Assembly (NCBI GenBank): GCA_944326695.1
Contig: CALVEZ010000010.1
Span: forward strand, 1-64,000
Length of the DNA: 64,000 nucleotides
Direction: 5' to 3'
Source: Candidatus Bilophila faecipullorum
Lineage (GTDB): Bacteria > Desulfobacterota > Desulfovibrionia > Desulfovibrionales > Desulfovibrionaceae
The notes beneath the pieces were generated by a model. It saw only the letters and a program-made list of their open reading frames with translations, searched no databases and had not been told where the DNA came from. The position numbers and the translations under genes are program-made. The stretch's first letter is position 1, and each line of letters starts with the position of its first letter. Positions 57,195 to 64,000 of the stretch are shown here, piece by piece.

Positions 57195-58931
57195 ATGGAT
57201 AAGATTTTGCGTATCAACGTCGGTGCCGAAGATGGCCCCAAAGCTACTGTGGAGCCTGTAGGGGAATACGCCGGGCTCGGTGGTCGTGCCCTGACCACGG
57301 CGGTGGTATGCAAGGAAGTGCCGCCGACCTGTCATCCTCTTGGACCGGAAAACAAGCTTGTCTTTGCTCCCGGCCTCATGAGCGGAACGGCCGCGTCCAC
57401 TTCCGGGCGTCTCTCCGTGGGCTGCAAGAGCCCGCTGACCGGCGGCATCAAGGAATCCAACACGGGCGGCACGGCTGCGCAGGCTATGGCCCGGCTCGGC
57501 TACGCGGCCATCATTCTGGAAGGTGAAAGGCAGGGTGACGACCTGTATAAGGTTGTCATCACCAATGAAGGCGTAACCTTCCATAAGGCCAATGAGCTGC
57601 GGATGCTCGCCAATTACGATCTGGTTGACAAGCTGAAGGAAAGCCACGGCGAGAAGGTGACCTACGTGACCATCGGAACGGCGGGCGAAATGCGTATGGG
57701 CAATTCCACCATCTGCGTGACCGATCCCGAGTGCCGCCCGACTCGTCATGCAGGCCGGGGCGGGGTAGGGGCCGTCATGGGGTCCAAGGGCATCAAGGCC
57801 ATCGTGCTTGATCCCGCGGGCACCAAGAACCGGGAACCCCAAAATGCCGAACAGTTCCGGGCCGCGAATCAGGCCTTTGCTGCAGGCTTGAAGAGCCATC
57901 CGGTGACCGGGCAGGGGCTCCCGCAGTACGGCACCACGGTGCTCATGAATATCCTGAACGAAGCTGGCGGACTGCCCACCAACAACTTCTCCGTGGGCCG
58001 TTTTGAGGGCCACGATCAGATTTCCGGCGAAACGATGGCCGCGACCATTCTGGAGCGTGGCGGGCAGCCCACGCACGGTTGCCATCGCGGTTGCGGCATC
58101 CGTTGCTCGGGCATTTATGTGGACAAGGAAGGGCAGTATCTGTCCAAGGCTCCTGAGTACGAAACCATCTGGTCGCACGGCGCGCATTGCGGCATCAGCG
58201 ATCTCGATGCCATCGTGCTGATGGACCGACTTGAGGACGACTACGGTTTCGACACCATCGACATGGGCGTGGCCATCGGTCTGGCTATGCAGGCCGGGGT
58301 GATCCCCTACGGCGACGCGCAGGCCGCCATCAACCTGATCCACGAAGCCGGGCGCGGCACGCCGCTTGGCCGCATCATCGGCGCGGGTGCCGCGACGGTT
58401 GGCCGTTGCTACGGCCTCGAACGTGTCCCCGTCGTCAAGGGGCAGGCTCTGCCGGCGTATGATCCGCGCGCGGTAAAGGGTGTGGGCGTCACCTATGCCA
58501 CCACGACGCAGGGCGCGGACCACACGGCGGGCTATGCCGTGGCTCCCAATATCCTTGGCATCGGCGGCAAGTCCGATCCCTTGAAGGCGGAAGGACAGGT
58601 GGAGATTTCGCGCAATCTGCAGATTGCCACCGCCGCGCTCGATTCCACGGGCTTCTGCCTCTTCGTGGCCTTCTGCATCCTTGATCAGCCCGAAACCTTC
58701 CAGGCCATGATCGATGTCATCAACGGCATGTACGGCCTGAACATGACCGCCGACGACGTGATGGAACTGGGCAAGAACATTCTGCGGCAGGAACGCGAAT
58801 TCAACCGCAAGGCCGGATTCGGCCCCGCGGCGGACCGCCTGCCCATGTTCTTCTCGCGGGAAGCCTTGGCCCCTCACGGCACCCGCTTCGACATTACGGA
58901 TGAAGAACTGGACGAAGTGCACAACTACTAG
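57195..58931 (+). CDS. aor: Aldehyde:ferredoxin oxidoreductase (tungsten/molybdopterin)
   Basis: 578-residue AOR family enzyme oxidising aldehydes to carboxylic acids with ferredoxin, using a tungstopterin and one [4Fe-4S] cluster. N-terminal domain 1 is RINVGAEDGPKATVEPVGEYAGLGGRALTTAVV-like; the cluster cysteines are in THGCHRGCGIRCSGIYVD, and the pterin-binding DTIDMGVAI, TEGLR-like and EREFNRKAGFGP segments follow. The final Cys-bearing segment is ALDSTGFCLFV. ATG 57195 with AGGAG upstream. It is followed, after a terminator, by an unknown gene. Confidence 0.95.
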   Translation: MDKILRINVGAEDGPKATVEPVGEYAGLGGRALTTAVVCKEVPPTCHPLGPENKLVFAPGLMSGTAASTSGRLSVGCKSPLTGGIKESNTGGTAAQAMARLGYAAIILEGERQGDDLYKVVITNEGVTFHKANELRMLANYDLVDKLKESHGEKVTYVTIGTAGEMRMGNSTICVTDPECRPTRHAGRGGVGAVMGSKGIKAIVLDPAGTKNREPQNAEQFRAANQAFAAGLKSHPVTGQGLPQYGTTVLMNILNEAGGLPTNNFSVGRFEGHDQISGETMAATILERGGQPTHGCHRGCGIRCSGIYVDKEGQYLSKAPEYETIWSHGAHCGISDLDAIVLMDRLEDDYGFDTIDMGVAIGLAMQAGVIPYGDAQAAINLIHEAGRGTPLGRIIGAGAATVGRCYGLERVPVVKGQALPAYDPRAVKGVGVTYATTTQGADHTAGYAVAPNILGIGGKSDPLKAEGQVEISRNLQIATAALDSTGFCLFVAFCILDQPETFQAMIDVINGMYGLNMTADDVMELGKNILRQEREFNRKAGFGPAADRLPMFFSREALAPHGTRFDITDEELDEVHNY

Positions 58932-58942
58932 CCCCTGAACGA

Positions 58943-58975
58943 GGCCGCCCCGTTGCATTGGGGCGGCCTTTTTTT
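58943..58975 (+). terminator. Terminator between aor and the next gene
   Basis: GGCCGCCCC and GGGGCGGCC enclose GTTGCATT, followed by a T7 run. It sits only 12 nt past the aor stop and about 15 nt before the next start. Confidence 0.92.
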
Positions 58976-58986
58976 AAGGAGAGGAA

Positions 58987-59538
58987 ATGATGGAAACGGA
59001 AGCGCCGGCTGTGCCGCCGCGCGTGCTGGCTTCGTTTGTCCGTCTCGCGCAGGCGGGCGTCTGGGTTCCGCTGGAACGTCCGTGCTCTGTTTACGACTTT
59101 TTGCATGGCGCTTTGAATGTGGATGACGCCTTCATCCTTTCGCGCATCCAGACGATTCTTCTCAACAGCAAAGTTGTGGACGATATGGACGGCGCCTGGC
59201 TGCGTGCTGGGAGCCGTTTGGCCTTGTCAGCGGCCATGCCGGGCGTTGTAGGTGCGGCCTTGCGACGGAATGGGCTTTTCGCTCGGCTGCGTGAAGGCAT
59301 CCGCTGTCAGGCGGCGGAACAGACGGAAGAGGGCGGTTGCTTCTGGTTGGAGCTGCATGTGTACAATTCCATGATTGCGGCCTTGGCCCTGCCTCTGCTG
59401 ACGTGCGGTTTTGCGGTGGAAAAGGAGCGGATGCCGGACCCCTTGCGCCCTCTCGTGTGCAAAGCGCCTTTCCCCACTTCCTCCGTAAACCATCAATTCG
59501 TGCGGCTGCCCGCTGGCCAAGCGTCTTTTCTCTCATGA
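58987..59538 (+). CDS. Unknown AOR-adjacent protein, possible ThiS/MoaD-like N-domain
   Basis: 183 residues (two ATGs in tandem after GAGAGGAAA). The first half has the rhythm of a beta-grasp protein of the MoaD/ThiS kind: a strand-helix VWVPLERPCSVYDFLHGAL, then IQTILLNSKVVDD and LRAGSRLALSAAMPGVVGA, where MoaD would read v-vN...v, LxxGDxVxxxPPxxGG. The last GG is replaced by VGA and the chain continues for some 90 residues. The C-terminal half is an unfamiliar alpha/beta part with one Cys near FWLELHVYNS. It is right after aor, whose families often have a MoaD-like gene next door. Assignment is inference. Confidence 0.68.
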   Translation: MMETEAPAVPPRVLASFVRLAQAGVWVPLERPCSVYDFLHGALNVDDAFILSRIQTILLNSKVVDDMDGAWLRAGSRLALSAAMPGVVGAALRRNGLFARLREGIRCQAAEQTEEGGCFWLELHVYNSMIAALALPLLTCGFAVEKERMPDPLRPLVCKAPFPTSSVNHQFVRLPAGQASFLS

Positions 59539-59621
59539 AGGCTTGACAATCCCGCTGAAAGTTTCATTGATCCCCTGTACCGCGGATGCGCGGGATTGCT
59601 GGACGCACAGGGGAGTATTTC

Positions 59622-62600
59622 GTGTATAAAGACGTGTTGGCACGCCTTGCCCAAGGCCGTGCGGAAGCTTTGATCGTATCTCGGGCGGGATTGGCTACCC
59701 AGGCTCGCATCAGCGCGGACATGCTCCGGCAGGGGCGCGGCGTGGCGTGGGTGGTGAAAAACCGCGACGAACTTCTCATGGCTCAGGGGCTGCTGGCGCT
59801 TTTTTCCCCGGCGTGCTCATCCGGCGAGGCCGGGAGCAGCGAGGTGTCCACAAGCCCGTGGGCCGTGCTTCCTCCCTTCTCGCCGCGCGCGGCCACGCGG
59901 GAGGGCTGGGCCGAACGTCTGGCCGCGCTCTATGCGCTGCGTTCCGGACGGGCAAAGGCCCTTCTCCTTACGGCCGACAGCCTCCTTCCCCGCCTTGTCC
60001 CTCTTGATTTTTTTGATGATCAGGAGCTGCGCCTGACGCAGGGGGAGGAAACCTCTCTGGAAATGCTCCTTGAGCAGGTGGTGCAATGGGGCTATAGTCG
60101 CGTGCCGATGGTTTCCAATCCCGGGGAGGTTGCGCGGCGGGGTGATATCCTCGACATCATGCCTCCCGGCTACGAGAAGCCGCTTCGCCTTGATTTTTTT
60201 GGTGATCTTATTGAAGAAATCCGACTTTTCGATCCGGTGACCCAGCGTTCACGCGGAAACCTCCATGAGGCGCTCATCTTGCCCGTTTCCCCTCTTCGAC
60301 GGGATACGCAAGGGGAAGCCAGAATGCACGCGCGCTGGCAACGGCTTTTCCAAAAAGGGCTGCTCAACGAAAACGAGCGATTTGGGCTGACGCGCCTCCT
60401 TGAGCAAGGGGATTTCCGGCTGATGCCGGGATGCTGCTATGACGCCGCCACCACCTTGGAGGCATGGCTTCCTTCGGCCACGCTCTGGATGCTTCCGGGC
60501 CGTCAGGAGCTTGGCGAGGCGCTGAAGAGTGCCGAATCCCTGTGGTCACAGGCGTTCGAGGCGCAGGACGCCGAGGGGCGTCCGCAGCCCCAGCGTATGG
60601 CCTTGCGGAATGCCGAAGACATGCTGGCCGTATGGGAGAGGAGCCCCCGCGTGTACGCCGAACCCCTCGTGATGGGAGCGGAAAAAAGCGGGACGGACCT
60701 ACCCGAGCGGCGCATCGCTTCCTTTGATGAGCTTTTCCCCACCCCGGCGGAACAGGATCGGCCTTGGCAGACGCTGGTACAGGCTCTGAAACGCTGGCAG
60801 GGCGAAAAGCGTCAGGTTCTCCTCAGCTTTGCTTCCGACAAAAGCCGCGCCAAGTTCCTTAATCTGGCCGCACAGGATGGACTTTCTCCATCTCTTCGCT
60901 ATGATCCCGAACAAAAGGGACTCTTTGCCCTTGTTGCGTCTTTCCGCTCGGGTGCCGAACTGGTGTGGGACGAGAGCCTCCTCTTGGGTGAAGAGGTTCT
61001 TCAGCCGCATTCCGGCAAGGGACGCCGCATTCCATCCGGCGCGTTCAAAGGTTTGGATCACTATGACGAACTGACGCCGGGCGATCTCCTTGTGCACCGG
61101 GATTACGGCATTGCCCGTTTTGGTGGACTGGTGCGCATGGAAACCGGCAGCACCGCCAATGATTTTCTCCTTCTCCACTACGCGGAAGATGACCGCCTTT
61201 ACGTCCCCGTGGACCGCATGTCCCTCATCCAACGTTTTAAGGGCGCGGGAGAAGCGCAACCTGCCCTTGATCGTCTGGGCGGCGGGGCGTGGCAGTCGGG
61301 CAAGGAAAAAGCTCGTAAGGCCATTGAAAAGATCGCCGAAGACCTTGTGGAGATGTACGCGTGGCGCAAGGTGGCCAAAGGCTTCCGCTATCCCCCGGTG
61401 GGGGAACTCTACCGGGAGTTTGAAGCGTCCTTCGGCTTTGAGGAAACCCCGGATCAGGCCCGTGCCATACAGGATGTGCTGGTGGACATGGAAAAGCCGG
61501 AGCCTATGGATCGGCTGGTCTGCGGCGACGTGGGCTTCGGGAAGACGGAGGTGGCCTTGCGTGCCGCTTTCCGGGCGGCCTCGGAAGGAAGGCAGGTAGC
61601 CTTGCTGTGCCCCACCACGGTTCTGGCCGAGCAGCATTACCAGACCTTCCGCGCCCGCCTGTCCGGATTTGCCATCAACGTGGGCCTGCTGAGCCGCTTT
61701 GTCTCCACCGCAAAGCAAAAGGAGACCCTCAAGGCCGCTGCCGCGGGCGAGATAGACATCCTCATCGGAACGCACCGCCTGCTTTCCGATGATGTGGTCT
61801 TGCCCAATCTGGGACTGCTCATCCTCGATGAGGAACAGCGTTTCGGTGTCCGCCACAAGGAAAAATTGAAAAAAATCAAGAAAAATGTGGATGCTTTGAC
61901 CCTGACGGCAACCCCCATCCCCCGGACGCTTCAGTTATCCATGTCCGGGGTGCGGGAGCTTTCCGTCATTGAAACGGCGCCTCCGGAACGCAAACCGGTG
62001 TCCACCGCCATTTTGGAGCGGGACAAGCGCGTACTCCGGGAAGTGGTTGAACGGGAACTGGCGCGGGAAGGGCAGGTTTTTTGGGTGCACAACCGAGTCC
62101 AGCACCTTGAGAGGGTGGTGGAATTCGTCAAGGAACTCGTGCCGCACGCGCGCATCGGCATGGCCCACGGCCAGCTCCCGGAAAAGAAGCTGGAGGAAAC
62201 CATGCACGCCTTCTGGCATGGGGAGCTTGACGTGCTGGTGTGCACGGCCATTGTGGAATCCGGGCTCGATTTTCCCCGGGCCAACACGCTGATCGTCGAT
62301 CAGGCGCAGCTCTTCGGCCTCGGGCAGCTTTACCAGTTGCGCGGACGGGTAGGGCGCTCGGATCGGCAGGCTTTCGCCTACTTCGTCGTGTCCGATCTGG
62401 ACAGCCTGCCTGCGGCCACGCGGGAGCGTTTGCGCATCATCCTTGACCTGGACTACCTGGGGGCGGGCTTTCAGGTGGCGATGGAAGACCTCCGGCTACG
62501 TGGGGCGGGGAACATCCTCGGTGAAGTGCAGTCCGGGCACATGGGCCGCGTCGGTTTGGACCTTTATCTCGAAATGCTGGAAGAGGCCGTCAACAAAATC

Positions 62601-63074
62601 AAAAACGGAGGCATTTCTCTTCAGGCCGAAACCGAGCTTAACCTCGGGCTTACCGCGCATATCCCCGAAGATTACATTGCTGATGGGCGGGAGCGCCTGC
62701 GTTGGTACAAGCGCCTCTCCGCCGCGCCCGATGCGCAGGCCCGTGAAGAGCTGGAACTCGAACTGCGGGACCGTTTCGGAAAGATACCCGAGCCGCTGGA
62801 AATCTTCATGGCCGTCTTGTCCCTGAAACAGTTCCTTACCAGCGGGCAGGCCGTGAAGGCGGACGTACACGAAGACCGTTTGCGGATCACCTGGAGTGAG
62901 AAGCAGACCGCTGTGGCGCCCGAGAAGCTGGTGCCCTTCCTTGCCTCGCAGAAAGGGAAGGCCAAGCTCTTTCCGCCTTCCAGCCTTGAACTCCGGCTGG
63001 ATACGTCTCTGCCCACGGCGCAGCGGCTTGATGCCGCCCGCGTCGCCCTCGGGGACTTGCTGGTGACGGCTTGA
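59622..63074 (+). CDS. mfd: Transcription-repair coupling factor Mfd
   Basis: 1150-residue DNA translocase that removes RNA polymerase stalled at lesions and recruits UvrA. Domain order: UvrB-like N-terminal region, RNA-polymerase-interacting domain GDLLVHRDYGIARFGGLV near residue 487, helicase motif I GDVGFGKTEVALRAAF, motif II LDEEQRFGVRHKEKL, TATPIPRTLQLSMSG, and in RecA2 IVESGLDFPRANTLIVDQA and QLRGRVGRSDRQAFAYF (TRG region), then the C-terminal UvrA-like D7 domain. GTG 59622 follows GGGGAG; the alternative longer ORF starts 12 codons upstream. Confidence 0.96.
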   Translation: MYKDVLARLAQGRAEALIVSRAGLATQARISADMLRQGRGVAWVVKNRDELLMAQGLLALFSPACSSGEAGSSEVSTSPWAVLPPFSPRAATREGWAERLAALYALRSGRAKALLLTADSLLPRLVPLDFFDDQELRLTQGEETSLEMLLEQVVQWGYSRVPMVSNPGEVARRGDILDIMPPGYEKPLRLDFFGDLIEEIRLFDPVTQRSRGNLHEALILPVSPLRRDTQGEARMHARWQRLFQKGLLNENERFGLTRLLEQGDFRLMPGCCYDAATTLEAWLPSATLWMLPGRQELGEALKSAESLWSQAFEAQDAEGRPQPQRMALRNAEDMLAVWERSPRVYAEPLVMGAEKSGTDLPERRIASFDELFPTPAEQDRPWQTLVQALKRWQGEKRQVLLSFASDKSRAKFLNLAAQDGLSPSLRYDPEQKGLFALVASFRSGAELVWDESLLLGEEVLQPHSGKGRRIPSGAFKGLDHYDELTPGDLLVHRDYGIARFGGLVRMETGSTANDFLLLHYAEDDRLYVPVDRMSLIQRFKGAGEAQPALDRLGGGAWQSGKEKARKAIEKIAEDLVEMYAWRKVAKGFRYPPVGELYREFEASFGFEETPDQARAIQDVLVDMEKPEPMDRLVCGDVGFGKTEVALRAAFRAASEGRQVALLCPTTVLAEQHYQTFRARLSGFAINVGLLSRFVSTAKQKETLKAAAAGEIDILIGTHRLLSDDVVLPNLGLLILDEEQRFGVRHKEKLKKIKKNVDALTLTATPIPRTLQLSMSGVRELSVIETAPPERKPVSTAILERDKRVLREVVERELAREGQVFWVHNRVQHLERVVEFVKELVPHARIGMAHGQLPEKKLEETMHAFWHGELDVLVCTAIVESGLDFPRANTLIVDQAQLFGLGQLYQLRGRVGRSDRQAFAYFVVSDLDSLPAATRERLRIILDLDYLGAGFQVAMEDLRLRGAGNILGEVQSGHMGRVGLDLYLEMLEEAVNKIKNGGISLQAETELNLGLTAHIPEDYIADGRERLRWYKRLSAAPDAQAREELELELRDRFGKIPEPLEIFMAVLSLKQFLTSGQAVKADVHEDRLRITWSEKQTAVAPEKLVPFLASQKGKAKLFPPSSLELRLDTSLPTAQRLDAARVALGDLLVTA

Positions 63075-63095
63075 GCCCGCCCTTTAGTGCGGAGA

Positions 63096-63124
63096 TTGCA
63101 AGTTGAGAGAATTCAGCGTATCTT
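63096..63124 (+). promoter_or_regulatory. Predicted promoter of surA
   Basis: TTGCAA (63096-63101), 17-nt spacer, TATCTT (63119-63124). Start near 63131 gives a leader of about 125 nt. Confidence 0.6.
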
Positions 63125-63254
63125 GTCTTAACATTGTCGCCCTGACAACAAACAGCGTTTTCCATCCGGGGAGGGTTCCCCGTACGGAATCTTTTGCTGT
63201 GTCCGGCGGCGTAACGAACCCTTTCGGGATTTTCCGGAATCCAAGGAGCGTTTT

Positions 63255-64000
63255 GTGCGGATTGCCAGCTTAGTCCTTTTTGCGGCGCTTGTGGCGGCTG
63301 TGCCCGCTCAGGCGGCGATAAACGGTGTTGCGGCCGTGGTCAACGGCGAGATGATAACGGAGTTCGATTTACAGAACGAAGTGGCCCCGGAGGCGATGCG
63401 TCGCCAGATCGACCCGAAAAAACCTGCGCAGCGGGAAGCCTATGATGCCCTGACCAGCGCCACGCTCGAAAGGATGATCAATAACATCATCCTCACTCAG
63501 GAAGCGCAGCGCCTGAAAATCTCGGTCAGTGATTCCGAAGTGGACAACGAGATGCAGCAGATCATGTCCCGCAACAAGATCACGCCGGAGGAGTTCCAGC
63601 GTCAGCTCCAGCTCCAGCGCATGAGCGAAAAGGATTTTCGTGAGCGCGTTCGCAGCGGGGTGCTCCGCAATCGGCTCCTGGCCAATATGGTGGGACGCAA
63701 GGTCATCGTCACCAAGGAAGAGGTGGCCGATTATTATAATATCCACAAGCAGAATTTTGTGAACAATCAGCGGGTGCGCTTTGCCCTGATCGTCTATCCG
63801 CCTACCGAGAACGCGGAGAAGCAGTCCGCCCGGCTTCGCGGCGGCAAGGCTTCCTTTGAGGAGGTCGCCCGCAAGGTTTCCATTGGCCCCCGGGCGCAGG
63901 AAGGCGGCGATGTGGGCATGGTAAGCTGGAACACTCTTGATCCGGCATGGCAGGAACGGCTTTCCCTCATGGAACCCGGAGAAATTTCGGATTTGTTTGA
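63255..64000 (+). CDS. surA: Periplasmic peptidyl-prolyl isomerase / chaperone SurA (3' end outside window)
   Basis: The visible 248 residues start with a short signal peptide, MRIASLVLFAALVAAVPAQAA (cleavage after AQA), then the SurA N-domain: INGVAAVVNGEMITEFDLQN, ATLERMINNIILTQEAQRL, and SEVDNEMQQIMSRNKIT; a parvulin domain begins near residue 170 (QRVRFALIVYPP) with GPRAQEGGDVGMVSW. GTG 63255 follows AAGGAG 9 nt upstream. It acts on outer-membrane proteins in the periplasm. The ORF has no stop before the window end. Confidence 0.92.
   Translation, partial: MRIASLVLFAALVAAVPAQAAINGVAAVVNGEMITEFDLQNEVAPEAMRRQIDPKKPAQREAYDALTSATLERMINNIILTQEAQRLKISVSDSEVDNEMQQIMSRNKITPEEFQRQLQLQRMSEKDFRERVRSGVLRNRLLANMVGRKVIVTKEEVADYYNIHKQNFVNNQRVRFALIVYPPTENAEKQSARLRGGKASFEEVARKVSIGPRAQEGGDVGMVSWNTLDPAWQERLSLMEPGEISDLF

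Overview
The window is a GC-rich, gene-dense bacterial chromosome segment that reads as a strictly anaerobic Desulfovibrionaceae-type organism (Desulfovibrio, Bilophila or Mailhella relatives). The signs are a one-chain pyruvate:ferredoxin oxidoreductase, an aldehyde:ferredoxin oxidoreductase, a periplasmic Tat-exported [NiFe] hydrogenase, menaquinone methylation, KDO/LPS synthesis, and the glutamyl-tRNA reductase / precorrin-2 dehydrogenase / HemX heme cluster. The genus is an inference; no rRNA or tRNA gene was recognised. Almost all of it is core chromosome. I see no prophage, insertion sequence, CRISPR array or defence island.

Layout: pyrG-kdsA-kdsC (minus; kdsC cut by the left edge); purQ, a Nif3 protein, a zinc-ribbon coiled-coil protein, RNase P RNA, ispDF, fadD and dtd (plus); rhlE, an unknown gene, a glycosyltransferase and cysK (minus); a radical SAM protein, HIT protein, a strong 6S-RNA candidate and an IHF-alpha gene; a 57-residue protein with menG and an SGNH hydrolase; a dicarboxylate symporter; a membrane protein; then a three-gene methylthioadenosine salvage operon (mtnA, class II aldolase, mtnP). 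Next is the hydrogenase operon hyaABCD (minus), then exopolysaccharide genes, an MFS transporter with dinB, an FMN reductase, and a LOG protein with tadA. The right half holds a beta-CASP RNase-like protein, rsmD-coaD-miaA, ackA, the 1235-residue PFOR, a Smr protein, purM, the heme operon, adk, small cysteine-cluster and CoA-binding proteins, an M24 peptidase, AOR with an unknown partner, mfd, and a surA gene cut by the right edge.

Functionally, PFOR, AckA and AOR give a ferredoxin-centred pyruvate/acetate/aldehyde metabolism, while HyaABC feeds electrons from periplasmic H2 into the quinone pool that MenG helps make. The points most worth checking are: the hydrogenase small subunit carries all six proximal-cluster cysteines of oxygen-tolerant enzymes; the salvage operon has the gene set of the anaerobic DHAP shunt; PFOR carries a Cys/His-rich insertion; AOR is followed by a protein that may be a divergent MoaD/ThiS-like fold; and there is a 201-nt rod-shaped RNA behind a near-consensus promoter before ihfA. 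I did not find a clearly new multi-gene system.
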